This document shows positions 1 through 8,607 of a DNA stretch of 64,000 bases, piece after piece; position 1 is the stretch's first letter, and each line of letters starts with the position of its first letter. Source of the stretch: a virus. Where the stretch lies: positions 1 to 64,000 of IMG/VR virus record IMGVR_UViG_3300046323_000360. The stretch is one strand, 5' to 3'. The notes under the pieces are model-generated. The model was given only the letters and a program-made list of their open reading frames with translations. It was not told the DNA's origin and made no database searches. The position numbers and the translations under genes are program-made.

Positions 1-1649
1 GAACCCAGGGAACTACTGGACTTCAGGGTATTACTGGATTACAGGGTCTAACTGGTCTTCAGGGTATAACTGGTACACAGGGTACTACTGGACTTCAGGG
101 TATTACTGGATTACAGGGTCTAACTGGTCTTCAGGGTATAACTGGTACACAGGGTACTACTGGACTTCAGGGTATTCAAGGTACTCAGGGTTTACTAGGT
201 CTACAGGGTATAACTGGTAGGGATGGTAACTTCGGTGGAGCTACGTTTGACTATACGTTTGACTCTACGGTAACTGCTGCTGACCCAGGAACTGGAAAGC
301 TGCGCTTTAATAACGCAAACTTGACTCTTGGAACATCAATCTACATCGATGCATCTAATGATGCTGCAACTGATATCTCATCATATCTAAATACTATTGA
401 TGACAGTACATCAGTAATTAAGGGACACTTCCGTGTAGCTAAAAAGTTTGATGCTACTGCGTTTGTTCTCTATACAATCACATCGCTAACCAACAACACT
501 GGTTGGTTTACTGTAAATGGTTCGTATGTCTCGGGTAGCGTAACTGCACTAACAAACCTAGATGACATTATTATTACCTTTGTTCGCACAGGTGACAAGG
601 GCGATACTGGTACTCAGGGAACTACTGGTACTCAGGGAGCTACTGGTACGCAAGGCACTCAGGGTATCCAAGGAACAACTGGTATTCAGGGTACGACAGG
701 GCTTCAGGGTCTAACGGGACTCCAAGGTATCACTGGCACTCAGGGAACTACGGGAACTCAGGGTACAACTGGTACACAAGGAACTACGGGAACAACCGGT
801 ATTCAGGGTGCAACTGGAACTCAGGGCACAACTGGAACTCAGGGTGCAACTGGAACTCAAGGTATAACTGGTTTGCAGGGTATTACTGGAACTGCCGGAA
901 CTCAGGGTACGACTGGTACACAGGGCACCACTGGTACTGCAGGTGCCCAAGGAACCACTGGTACAACTGGTCTGCAGGGAACTACTGGAACTACTGGAAC
1001 TCAGGGAACTACTGGTACAACTGGTCTGCAGGGTACCACTGGAACTCAGGGAACTACTGGATTACAGGGTCTGACTGGTACACAGGGTGCCACCGGGCTA
1101 CAAGGACTAACTGGTCTTCAGGGTCTTCAGGGATATCAAGGTAAGTTCACGGTATCTGACACTGCACCATCTTCACCAGTTGCAGGAGATACATGGTTCA
1201 ACTCGACTACTGGTCGCTGGTATGTCTACTATGACCTCTACTGGGTAGAGACATCATCAAATGAAGCTGGTATTCAGGGACCTCTAGGTCTACAAGGTAT
1301 ACAGGGTTCAATTGGTAGCGATGCTGTTCTTACTCTTGGAATTCAGGGCGTCACAGCTGGAACCTATACCCTAGTTCTTACTGATAAAGACAAGGTAGTA
1401 ACAATACCGTCTGGTTCAGTGAAGATTCCAACAAATGCATCTGTTGCATTCCCAATTGGAACTCAAATTGTTGTAATCCTAACTGGAACATCTACTACTA
1501 CTTCAATTAGTGCTACAACTTCTGGAACAACTTCCGTACTATCTAATGGTGCAACAACTGCAAGTCCAATATTAAGAGCTCGGTATTCATCTGCATCGTT
1601 GATTAAAGCTGCAACAGATACTTGGTATGTTGTTGGAGATATTGTCTAA
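1..1649 (+). CDS. Collagen-like tail fibre protein, 5' end outside the window
   Basis: The reading frame is open from base 3 to the stop at 1647-1649, so the gene begins upstream of the window; the TTG at 321 is only an internal codon. The product is built from Gly-X-Y triplets (GTQ, GTT, GLQ, GIT), as in collagen-like phage fibres that form trimeric stalks. Two triplet blocks (about bases 3-230 and 590-1140) are separated by a globular segment. After the second block comes a TAPSSPVAGDTW segment also found in the gene at 3220, then more GXX repeats and a beta-rich C-terminal domain. The next gene starts on the last base of the stop (TAATG). The role as a side or tail fibre is inferred from family and neighbours; the receptor cannot be told. 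Confidence 0.85.
   Translation, partial: TQGTTGLQGITGLQGLTGLQGITGTQGTTGLQGITGLQGLTGLQGITGTQGTTGLQGIQGTQGLLGLQGITGRDGNFGGATFDYTFDSTVTAADPGTGKLRFNNANLTLGTSIYIDASNDAATDISSYLNTIDDSTSVIKGHFRVAKKFDATAFVLYTITSLTNNTGWFTVNGSYVSGSVTALTNLDDIIITFVRTGDKGDTGTQGTTGTQGATGTQGTQGIQGTTGIQGTTGLQGLTGLQGITGTQGTTGTQGTTGTQGTTGTTGIQGATGTQGTTGTQGATGTQGITGLQGITGTAGTQGTTGTQGTTGTAGAQGTTGTTGLQGTTGTTGTQGTTGTTGLQGTTGTQGTTGLQGLTGTQGATGLQGLTGLQGLQGYQGKFTVSDTAPSSPVAGDTWFNSTTGRWYVYYDLYWVETSSNEAGIQGPLGLQGIQGSIGSDAVLTLGIQGVTAGTYTLVLTDKDKVVTIPSGSVKIPTNASVAFPIGTQIVVILTGTSTTTSISATTSGTTSVLSNGATTASPILRARYSSASLIKAATDTWYVVGDIV
12..155 (+). repeat. Exact 72-bp tandem repeat within the collagen-like gene
   Basis: Bases 12-83 and 84-155 are identical 72-bp units, each coding eight Gly-X-Y triplets, and a third copy matches for about 16 bases before diverging. 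Identity at synonymous positions distinguishes this from the other, diverged triplet repeats of the gene and suggests a recent duplication by slippage or recombination. The region may vary in copy number. Confidence 0.9.
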
Positions 1650-2596
1650 TGTTTATTTCTACTGGTGTAGCATCCTCATCCAACTCGCTAACTGGTGGAG
1701 CAGGATATGTTTATGGAGGAAACCCTATTAGTGAAAAATTTTTATTCCTAAGAGAAATAATAACTGCGCGACCGCCTGCACTTTCTCAGTCTATCTCTAG
1801 AACTGGAGCGGCTGGAGTGTCAGATTCTGGAATAGCAGGATACGTTATTGCCGGCTCTAGCGACTCGGGAGCAGCGGAAATTACTTCAACATCTAAAGTA
1901 CTATTCTCCACAGACGCAACATCAACAATATCGTCAACGATATCTACAGCTGTATATCAATCGCATGGCTTTGAGAACAGCGGGACTGCAGGATATGTTG
2001 CTGGAGGATATACAGGAGGATATACAGCTGTAGTGTCTATAATAAATAAATTAAATTTTTCAACAACAGCTATTAGCACTTTAGCTACATCCCTAACTAC
2101 CGCTAAGGCAAAAGTTGTAGCAATTAGTAATAAAAATGCAAATGGCTATATGGGAACTGGTACAGATACTAGTCCAACATCATATTTAGATATAGATAAA
2201 TTATCTTTTTCTACAGAAACTAAGTCTAATCTAGGGAATGTTTTACACGCCTATTACTCTGGTGGAACTGGCTTGTCAAATTCAGGAACCTTTGGATATT
2301 TTGCAGGTGAGCTCAGTGCTACTTTAGCTGGTGGATTTAGCGTAGAGAAGATATCATATTCTACAGATGTGACTTCGCAACTTTATGCAATAATATCCAG
2401 TGGAAGAGGTGGATCGGCCGGGATGAGCAAGGTCGGTAAGGCTGGATATTTAGCTGGTGGCCAAAATACTTCAAGTGGTACCTTAAGTACAGTAGCTAAA
2501 ATATCATACTCCACTGACACCCATAGCGTACTCTCATCCGCCATGGGTACTGCAGGGTTTGCTATTACTGGTATATCAAATTCAGGTTCATTCTAA
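1649..2596 (+). CDS. Kelch-like repeat tail fibre protein
   Basis: I chose ATG 1649, which overlaps the preceding stop as TAATG; the open frame reaches back to a TTG at 1622 inside the upstream gene, which is unlikely as a start. The 315-residue product repeats a unit of about 50 residues with a GYxAGG-type motif followed by a strand such as KLNFST or KISYST. This kelch/beta-propeller-like pattern is seen in tail fibres of several environmental phages. It contains no catalytic motif and no signal peptide. It lies between a collagen-like fibre and a helical protein in one plus-strand operon, so I infer a structural or receptor-binding role. Confidence 0.65.
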   Translation: MFISTGVASSSNSLTGGAGYVYGGNPISEKFLFLREIITARPPALSQSISRTGAAGVSDSGIAGYVIAGSSDSGAAEITSTSKVLFSTDATSTISSTISTAVYQSHGFENSGTAGYVAGGYTGGYTAVVSIINKLNFSTTAISTLATSLTTAKAKVVAISNKNANGYMGTGTDTSPTSYLDIDKLSFSTETKSNLGNVLHAYYSGGTGLSNSGTFGYFAGELSATLAGGFSVEKISYSTDVTSQLYAIISSGRGGSAGMSKVGKAGYLAGGQNTSSGTLSTVAKISYSTDTHSVLSSAMGTAGFAITGISNSGSF

Positions 2597-2607
2597 AAAG
2601 GAAAATA

Positions 2608-3195
2608 ATGACAAACAACTTACCAGACGTAATAGTCAATAAAAACAGAGCAACAATTGCTGGAGAAATATTTTCTGCAATTGAAGAAGTTCAGCAGTCA
2701 AGATCAAGATTTCAATTAGAGTCTTTTGTTATACGGCAGCACGATACGCCTCAAATGCAATACTACCAGGCATGCATAGAGCTTCAGGATATGCTATATA
2801 AATATCAGCGTACCGTACTTGGAGTCAAAAAGACTCAAGTAGAGATTGCCAGACTGCGTGAGTCTGGAGATGAAGTTCAAGAGATTGAAGCCCAGATTAT
2901 GGAGCTTGACCTGCAGCAGACTCTAGTAGTTATGAATGGTGCAGAACGTGAAATAGAGCACCTAGTCGAGATATGGGACTCATTTCCTAAGTTTACTCGT
3001 GAAGAGATTGAAGCAGCAGAACCTCACTACTGGGAGCTACGACTGACTCGCCAAGTTGAGATGCAAGCACTAGGTCAAGGCCACGTGGATATGGCTCAGT
3101 TGGATGCTATGCGTCAGGCTGGATTTCTTGAGTCATTTCTAAGCAAGCAGACATCAGCAGCTAAGACAACTGAAGAATCTAAAAAAGTAGAATAA
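2608..3195 (+). CDS. Helical protein of the tail fibre operon, function unknown
   Basis: ATG follows AAAAGGAAA, a reasonable ribosome site. The 195-residue product is strongly helical and charged: residues about 65-120 are rich in E, K, Q and L with heptad-like spacing, suggesting a coiled coil, and the C-terminus is a low-complexity Lys/Glu/Ser tail. It shares no motif with enzymes I know. Because it sits among fibre genes and is unlike them in composition, a fibre chaperone or attachment protein is possible, but that is only positional inference. Confidence 0.5.
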   Translation: MTNNLPDVIVNKNRATIAGEIFSAIEEVQQSRSRFQLESFVIRQHDTPQMQYYQACIELQDMLYKYQRTVLGVKKTQVEIARLRESGDEVQEIEAQIMELDLQQTLVVMNGAEREIEHLVEIWDSFPKFTREEIEAAEPHYWELRLTRQVEMQALGQGHVDMAQLDAMRQAGFLESFLSKQTSAAKTTEESKKVE

Positions 3196-3219
3196 GCCTA
3201 GAAAAGGTAAAATAGAGAT

Positions 3220-3648
3220 ATGGCTATAGACTTCCCAAACTCACCTGCAACAAACGATACGTTTACCGTATCTGGTAAGACCTGGATTTGGACCGGATCT
3301 GTTTGGAATACCGTAACCTCTTCCACTATTCAGGGTCCAACTGGTGCCACTGGTGCTCAGGGTACTGCCGGGTCTAATGGTGCTCAGGGTATAGCTGGTG
3401 CTCCTGCTATCACATATAGCGAAACTGCCCCATCGTCACCAGTAGTCGGAGACATGTGGGTAGACTCAAATACTGGAATTGAATATGTCTATGTAAATGA
3501 CGGAACATCCAGCCAATGGGTTAACCTATCTAGTCCTGGATACCAAACAATTCAAGGAACTAACGGGCTTCAGGGTATTCAAGGTCTTCAAGGAACCACA
3601 GCTTTGTCTTATACAGACTACGCATTTTTATCAGTCAACTACAAATAA
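3220..3648 (+). CDS. Small collagen-like minor tail protein
   Basis: The 142-residue protein starts MAIDFPNSPATND and has a TWIWTGSVW motif, a short N-terminal domain found in many phage fibre proteins and repeated in this window by the gene at 6114. It is followed by Gly-X-Y triplets (about residues 38-62), a TAPSSPVVGDMWVDS segment matching the collagen-like gene at the left edge, and a second short triplet run. This is a compact fibre built from the same modules as its neighbours. Its position in the tail cannot be fixed from sequence. Confidence 0.65.
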   Translation: MAIDFPNSPATNDTFTVSGKTWIWTGSVWNTVTSSTIQGPTGATGAQGTAGSNGAQGIAGAPAITYSETAPSSPVVGDMWVDSNTGIEYVYVNDGTSSQWVNLSSPGYQTIQGTNGLQGIQGLQGTTALSYTDYAFLSVNYK

Positions 3649-3659
3649 GGAAATAAATA

Positions 3660-4130
3660 ATGGCATCAACACCTCAATTTGCCTCGACAGCGCAGACCTG
3701 GCTAGCATCAGGATGGCTTATCCTTGCTGGCGGTACTACTCAGTCATCAACAATTTCAGATGCCGCTATCGGTGGTGCCAACTCTCGAAGCGGTAAGTCA
3801 GCTACGCTACCAACTGGAGCAGTGCTTCTTGTTACAGCTGGAGCTAGCGGATCTAGAGTGGACGAAGTAACCTTTACAGCTCTAACTACATCATCAGCCA
3901 ACGTTGGTCGTATTTTTATTGCAGATGCGAGCTCTACTCGCGTATTTCTATATAAGGAAGTATCGATTCCAGCTGTGACTGCAGCTGCTGGTACTCCAGT
4001 TGCTTCGGTAACAACATCATTCAACAACCTAATCCTTGCGGCTGGATATAAACTATATGTTTCAGTAGCAACCATGGGTACAACAACTGATGGTGGTTAT
4101 TCTGTAACTGCATTTGGTGGAGACTTCTAA
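3660..4130 (+). CDS. Probable minor tail protein
   Basis: ATG 3660 follows AAGGAAATAAATA. The 156-residue product is rich in Ala, Ser, Thr and Val with alternating beta-strand patterns, and ends in a GYSVTAFGGDF segment typical of beta-sandwich tail proteins. It has no cysteines, signal peptide or catalytic motif. It is two bases from the next gene and lies in the fibre operon, so a structural tail role is likely; I do not recognise a named family. Confidence 0.5.
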   Translation: MASTPQFASTAQTWLASGWLILAGGTTQSSTISDAAIGGANSRSGKSATLPTGAVLLVTAGASGSRVDEVTFTALTTSSANVGRIFIADASSTRVFLYKEVSIPAVTAAAGTPVASVTTSFNNLILAAGYKLYVSVATMGTTTDGGYSVTAFGGDF

Positions 4131-4132
4131 AA

Positions 4133-5056
4133 ATGAATAAAGGTACATTACGAGGATATGGATATATTCCACCTGACTTAGAGCTAAAGATGGTAGTTAC
4201 CAGCACAGGCTACGTAGACATTCCATCTAATGTATCTGTCGTTTTTGCTGTACTTGCTGGAGGCGGTGGCGGAGGCGGCGGTGGAACAACTACAACTAAC
4301 TCCGGAGCCGGTGGCGGAGGTGGTGGAGCTGTAGTCGCAGGCTGGGTTCCAGCCTCGAACTATGCAACTATCGGTGCTGGTGGTACTGGTGGTAACAACT
4401 CTATCGGTGGTACTGGTGGTACAACATATTACTCGACTCTATTTGCAGCCGGTGGTTCTGGTGGCGGAGTTGGTGCTACAGCTGGAGTAGCTTCTGCTAA
4501 CGGTGGTGGAGCTGGTGGTGGCGGTATTAACGCTGGTACAGCAACTGCAGGCGGAGCTCAGTCTATATTTGTATACCACTTAGGTGCAGCTGGCGGACTT
4601 GCACTAGCAAGCACATCTACAACAACTGCAACTGCTACTGCAGGTAGCAGCGGCGCGGCTGGTGGCGGTGGTGGAAGTCTATATGGAACATCTACAACAA
4701 CTGGAACTCTTGCTGGAGGTGCTGGTGGAGTAGGTCTAACTGGCGGTGGAGGCGGAGCCTGCGCAAACACCTCTACGGCATTTGACGGTACTTGCACTGG
4801 AGGTGCTGGCGGTAATGGTGAATTTCCTGGCGGTACAGGTGGTACTGCAACTGGAACAAACTTAGCTAAATACTGCGCAGGAGGTGGAGGCGGAGGTATA
4901 GTAGGGCCTGGAGCTGCAGGAGCTGGTAACACAACCGCGGTTGCAACCGCTGGTGGTAACGGTGGAGTTGGAGGCGGCGGCGGAGGCGGTGGCCTAGGAG
5001 CCGCGTCTCTTGTAGGTGGTGTAGGAGGAGTAGGCGCAGTCCTACTTTATTGGTAA
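4133..5056 (+). CDS. Glycine-rich tail adhesin, first of a tandem pair
   Basis: The 307-residue protein has an N-terminal beta segment (TSTGYVDIPSNVSVVF) and then long runs of GG-X-GG repeats up to a GVGAVLLYW end. Such Gly-rich blocks form polyglycine type II helical sandwiches in phage adhesins such as gp38 of Salmonella phage S16, which bind the receptor at the fibre tip. The next gene is a diverged copy with the same N- and C-terminal signatures, starting one base after this stop. The adhesin role is inferred from the family; the sequence shows only the repeat architecture. Confidence 0.65.
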   Translation: MNKGTLRGYGYIPPDLELKMVVTSTGYVDIPSNVSVVFAVLAGGGGGGGGGTTTTNSGAGGGGGGAVVAGWVPASNYATIGAGGTGGNNSIGGTGGTTYYSTLFAAGGSGGGVGATAGVASANGGGAGGGGINAGTATAGGAQSIFVYHLGAAGGLALASTSTTTATATAGSSGAAGGGGGSLYGTSTTTGTLAGGAGGVGLTGGGGGACANTSTAFDGTCTGGAGGNGEFPGGTGGTATGTNLAKYCAGGGGGGIVGPGAAGAGNTTAVATAGGNGGVGGGGGGGGLGAASLVGGVGGVGAVLLYW

Positions 5057-5057
5057 C

Positions 5058-5900
5058 ATGACTGTAAATCATTTAGTACCAACTGGTTTAACTTTACGAT
5101 ATGCAATAACAGCTACTGGCTACGTAGATATTCCTTCTGAAATATCTACAGTATTTGTCATACTTGCTGGTGGTGGCGGTAGAGGTGGTAGCCTATCTGG
5201 CGCAGGAGCTAGTGGCGGCGGTGGTGGAGGTGCCGTAGTTGCAGGCTGGGTTCCAGCCAGTAATTCTGTAATAATTGGCGCTGGTGGTGCACCTGGCGGT
5301 ACAACAACATACAGTTCTTTGTTTGCATATGGTGGCGGTGCAGGTGGTGCTAACATAGGAAATGCTGGATCTGGCACAAATGGGTCTGCTGGAGGTGGCG
5401 GAGGAAGTTCAGGTTCAGCAGCTAATGCTTTAGGTGCTCAGTCTTCTCTGGTTTATCAGCTAGGAGGCGCTGGTGGTACAGCCTCTGCCACGTCAGGAAC
5501 TGCAGCTGGGACAGGAGCTTTTGGTTCTTCTGGCGGCGGTGGTGGAGGTGCTGCTTTCAACTCTATTGGAGTGACAGCGCTTGGAGGATTAGGCGGGAAC
5601 GGATTAGTTGGCGGCGGCGGCGGGGGAGCATATAACGCGGGAGCTAGCGCAACTATTGCCCAAGGTAGGGCTGGTGGTAGGGGACTTTTTTCAGGAGGAG
5701 CTGGATATACCAGTCCTTCAGGTACCACTCAAGGAGCTGGAGGTGGCGGCGGAGGTGGCCTACTAGGTCCTGGATTTGATACTTCAACTGTAAATGGTGG
5801 CGCTGGCGGTGCCGGCGGTGGCGGAGGCGGTGGAGCTGGAAACGGTGGTGGCGCGACTGGCGGTGCCGGTGGCGTAGGTTGTGTTTTAATTTATTGGTAA
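5058..5900 (+). CDS. Glycine-rich tail adhesin, second of a tandem pair
   Basis: The 280-residue product is a paralogue of the preceding gene: it shares TATGYVDIPSEISTVF near the N-terminus, VVAGWVPASN in the middle and a GGVGCVLIYW end, with Gly-rich repeats of different order between them. The duplication with variable Gly-rich loops resembles receptor-binding diversification. Its start lies one base after the upstream stop (TAACATG), implying translational coupling. It has no enzyme motif. The receptor-binding role is inference. Confidence 0.65.
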   Translation: MTVNHLVPTGLTLRYAITATGYVDIPSEISTVFVILAGGGGRGGSLSGAGASGGGGGGAVVAGWVPASNSVIIGAGGAPGGTTTYSSLFAYGGGAGGANIGNAGSGTNGSAGGGGGSSGSAANALGAQSSLVYQLGGAGGTASATSGTAAGTGAFGSSGGGGGGAAFNSIGVTALGGLGGNGLVGGGGGGAYNAGASATIAQGRAGGRGLFSGGAGYTSPSGTTQGAGGGGGGGLLGPGFDTSTVNGGAGGAGGGGGGGAGNGGGATGGAGGVGCVLIYW

Positions 5901-5920
5901 TAAAGATATAAGGAGATAAA

Positions 5921-6106
5921 ATGGCAACATTTGCAGTAGTAAACCCTGATGGTGGGGCAGTAACTAATACCGTTGCAGGAGATAGTTTAGAGTCAGTCTC
6001 TCAGGTAGTAGGACCTTGCGTAGAAATTACCGAGGCTACTGGTGGAGCCAGTATTGGTGACACATGGGATGCCGAGACTCAGACCTTTATACGAGCCGTG
6101 GTATAA
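5921..6106 (+). CDS. Small acidic protein in the fibre operon
   Basis: ATG 5921 is preceded by AAGGAGATAAA, the best ribosome site in this operon. The 61-residue product is acidic and beta-prone (VNPDGGAVTN, GDTWDAETQTF) and resembles the short domains that cap or connect fibre subunits. I do not recognise a family. Its strong ribosome site and conserved operon position support a real gene. Confidence 0.55.
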   Translation: MATFAVVNPDGGAVTNTVAGDSLESVSQVVGPCVEITEATGGASIGDTWDAETQTFIRAVV

Positions 6107-6113
6107 TTAACTC

Positions 6114-6653
6114 ATGGCTATTGACTTCCCTACATCACCTGCAACTAATGATATATATACATATAATGGTCGTACCTGGAAGTTTAACGGCTCCGCTTGG
6201 GACTTTACATCAGTAAACTACACGACTACATTCTCTAATGCTAATTTTGTAGCTGCGACCGAAACAGTAAATATAGTAGCTTCTTCTGCAACTGGAACAG
6301 TCAACATAGATGCTCTTACTGCCTCTGCTTGGTATTACACTTCTAATGCTTCAGCAAACTTTACTCTAAATTTTAGAGGTAATTCTGGTACAGCACTAAG
6401 CAGTATTCTTGCTGTCGGGGAATCTATGACTTTTAGTTTCTTAAATACAAATGGTACAACTGCGTATTATGCCAATGTAATTCAGATAGATGGATCTACA
6501 ACTAACGTAGTTACTGACTGGCAAAATGGAATAGCACCTGTAGGAGGTAATCCTTCAGGAACTGATGTTTACTCTTTTTCAGTTATAAAAACATCTTCTA
6601 GTACTACTCCACATACATACCTAATACTAGGCACTCAAGTAAAGTTCGCATAA
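6114..6653 (+). CDS. Tail fibre protein with MAIDFPxSPATND N-terminal domain
   Basis: The first 30 residues (MAIDFPTSPATND, then RTWKFNGSAW) match the N-terminal module of the gene at 3220, but the remaining ~150 residues carry a beta-rich domain (TVNIDALTASAWYYTSNASA) instead of collagen triplets. The pair shows module shuffling: a shared attachment domain with alternative distal domains. The next gene overlaps the stop as TAATG. No catalytic motif is present. Confidence 0.65.
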   Translation: MAIDFPTSPATNDIYTYNGRTWKFNGSAWDFTSVNYTTTFSNANFVAATETVNIVASSATGTVNIDALTASAWYYTSNASANFTLNFRGNSGTALSSILAVGESMTFSFLNTNGTTAYYANVIQIDGSTTNVVTDWQNGIAPVGGNPSGTDVYSFSVIKTSSSTTPHTYLILGTQVKFA

Positions 6654-7936
6654 TGCCTTTAGCAAGTTCTATCGGATCTCTCTCATCTAAAGCTTCTGGA
6701 CACTTATCTAGTGAGCAGAGTCCTTATTTTGCTATGAGGCAATCTGGAATAGGTTATGGATGTTTTATAAAAGGTAAAAATGGACCGCTATGGACAGTTG
6801 GATACCAAGATATAACTAAATATGATGGTTTAGGTAATATCGTGTGGTGTAAAACAATAAGCACTACTACCGAGAGTTATAGTTGCACTGTAGACCATTT
6901 AGACAACTTACTAGTGGGTCATTATAGATATTTTGCAGTATCAAAATTTGATACTAATGGGGATCTTTTATGGTATAAAAGATTTGATACTAACGTATCA
7001 TCAGCTATAAAATCAATAACTGTAGATAATTCTGGATGCATATATGTATCTGGACAACTATCTACAGCTGTGGGCGTAGTAATGAAGTTAGATCCCAATG
7101 GTACACTTCTCTGGAGCGTATCAAGCGCTGCAATATCACACGACAATATAACATACGAGTTTTATTCCGATACTGTTACAGTAGTTAGCACAATCGGAAC
7201 AGTCAGCCCATTCAGTGCAGCTATGATAAATTTTTCAGCAGCAACCGGAGTAGTTAACTGGGAAAGAACATTCACCCCTGCTGCTGGAACTACTGATATT
7301 GTTGCTGGTACAGTAAGTGCCGATGCAGCTGGAAATATATATGCAACATTTGGACAGAACTCATCAACCCTGGGCGGATATACATGCGCAGTATATAAAT
7401 ATAGTTCTGCTGGAACACTTTTATGGTCTAAATATTATGTAAATAGCGTAGCAATTTCTATATCCTTCGGGTATCCAACTATTACTACTCCAGACACTAA
7501 CACTACTGAAGCCTATCTATCTATCTATTCTTCAGCAGCTGGTGGAAGTGCTAGTGGATTCGTGAAAATAGATAGTGCAAATGGGAACATACTTACTAAT
7601 ATAAAAGTCACCCCTCAATCTGGAGGAAATACACTTCTATATTCGCATGTAGCTTCGGATGGGACTATAGCTCTTAGGAGTACTGGCACTCTTGGAATAA
7701 TTAAAATCCCTAGTGATGGCTCTATAACTGGTACTTTCAACTCAGAGGGACTTACACCGAGTAACTTTTTAACTATAGGTGCTGGAACGTTTACAACTGG
7801 AACTATAGCCAACATTACAGTTGGAACCACCAATACTCACGCGCATGCAGCTGCAGGTCTAGCACTTCAAGCCGGATCAATCCCACTATTGGCTGCAAGT
7901 ATAAGTAATAACCTTGCAGTTTGTTACATTAGATAG
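6653..7936 (+). CDS. Beta-propeller-repeat tail protein
   Basis: The 427-residue product contains at least four repeats of the type (V/I)xKxDxNGxLLW, e.g. KFDTNGDLLWYK, KLDPNGTLLWSV and KYSSAGTLLWSK, a signature of SBBP/PQQ-like beta-propeller repeats. The C-terminal ~100 residues are Thr/Ala-rich and lack repeats. It is the last gene of the plus-strand fibre operon and ends two bases before the convergent methyltransferase gene. A receptor-binding or structural role is inferred from context; a sugar-binding propeller is possible. Confidence 0.6.
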   Translation: MPLASSIGSLSSKASGHLSSEQSPYFAMRQSGIGYGCFIKGKNGPLWTVGYQDITKYDGLGNIVWCKTISTTTESYSCTVDHLDNLLVGHYRYFAVSKFDTNGDLLWYKRFDTNVSSAIKSITVDNSGCIYVSGQLSTAVGVVMKLDPNGTLLWSVSSAAISHDNITYEFYSDTVTVVSTIGTVSPFSAAMINFSAATGVVNWERTFTPAAGTTDIVAGTVSADAAGNIYATFGQNSSTLGGYTCAVYKYSSAGTLLWSKYYVNSVAISISFGYPTITTPDTNTTEAYLSIYSSAAGGSASGFVKIDSANGNILTNIKVTPQSGGNTLLYSHVASDGTIALRSTGTLGIIKIPSDGSITGTFNSEGLTPSNFLTIGAGTFTTGTIANITVGTTNTHAHAAAGLALQAGSIPLLAASISNNLAVCYIR

Positions 7937-7946
7937 TTCTATCTAA
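7929..7946. terminator. Perfect palindrome holding both convergent stop codons
   Basis: An 8-bp inverted repeat (ttagatag/ctatctaa, 2-base loop) contains the stop codons of both converging genes: TAG at 7934-7936 on plus and at 7941-7939 on minus. It is AT-rich and lacks a U-tract, so it is a weak terminator at best, but it is the only structure at this two-base convergent junction. Confidence 0.4.
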
Positions 7947-8607
7947 CCCAAATCATTCCAACATCTGCTGTTGGACGTAGATTAGCGCGTCTCCATCCAG
8001 AGGTAGTCCACCACTTCTCTCTTTTTTTACGAAGAGTGTCTAGTGATTCGCTACCAATAGAATGCCATACGGGGGTCTCTGGTTCCTGTAGGTGGTTTTC
8101 AATAAACTGGAACATAAACTCCGAGTACCCAATGCTCTTTAGATATTCCAGTTGAGCTTCATGCTCACCAAGGGTTTCCTGAGTCCACTCAAACACCAAG
8201 GTCCCGCAGTTCTGAGTAAGACCATGAAATACACTCCACTCAGCACCTTCAACATCAATCTTTACTAAGTCTGGTTTTCCATACTTCTCAATAAGGGCGT
8301 CCAGCGTAATTGTATTAACCTGAATGGTTCTAAACTCTTTACCGTTATAAGGCATAGTATCCGAAGTGAGCCAGTCTTTATTTAGAGTAGATAGACCATC
8401 TTCTACGGCCTCATAAAACTCTAGACGCTTTCCAGATTTTTCAGCTACAGCAACCTTGAGTGGAATTACATTTGGATTGTATATAAAGTTGTTCACTAAC
8501 TTAGCAAAAATCTTAGGAGCTGGTTCAAGTGCAACAACTGAATAACCTAGCTCAAGTCCCGCTAGTGTTGCATCACCTCGGTTAGCACCAATATCAAATA
8601 GAAGCAT
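7939..8607 (-). CDS. FkbM-family SAM-dependent methyltransferase
   Basis: Residues 4-11 (FDIGANRG) form the glycine-rich SAM-binding loop, and the LVKIDVEGAEW segment around residues 96-106 is the characteristic FkbM motif. The length of 222 residues fits the family. FkbM enzymes O-methylate sugars or related hydroxyls. The gene overlaps the upstream TPR-like gene by 14 bases and lies with a glycosidase-like and a glycosyltransferase gene, suggesting it caps or modifies a glycan made by this module, possibly on the virion or host surface. The substrate is unknown. Confidence 0.8.
   Translation of the reverse strand: MLLFDIGANRGDATLAGLELGYSVVALEPAPKIFAKLVNNFIYNPNVIPLKVAVAEKSGKRLEFYEAVEDGLSTLNKDWLTSDTMPYNGKEFRTIQVNTITLDALIEKYGKPDLVKIDVEGAEWSVFHGLTQNCGTLVFEWTQETLGEHEAQLEYLKSIGYSEFMFQFIENHLQEPETPVWHSIGSESLDTLRKKREKWWTTSGWRRANLRPTADVGMIWVR

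Noticed and set aside
711-950. Minus-strand ORF within the collagen-like gene
   Set aside because: It is the antisense shadow of GXX repeats and consists of Ser/Cys/Thr/Leu repeats.
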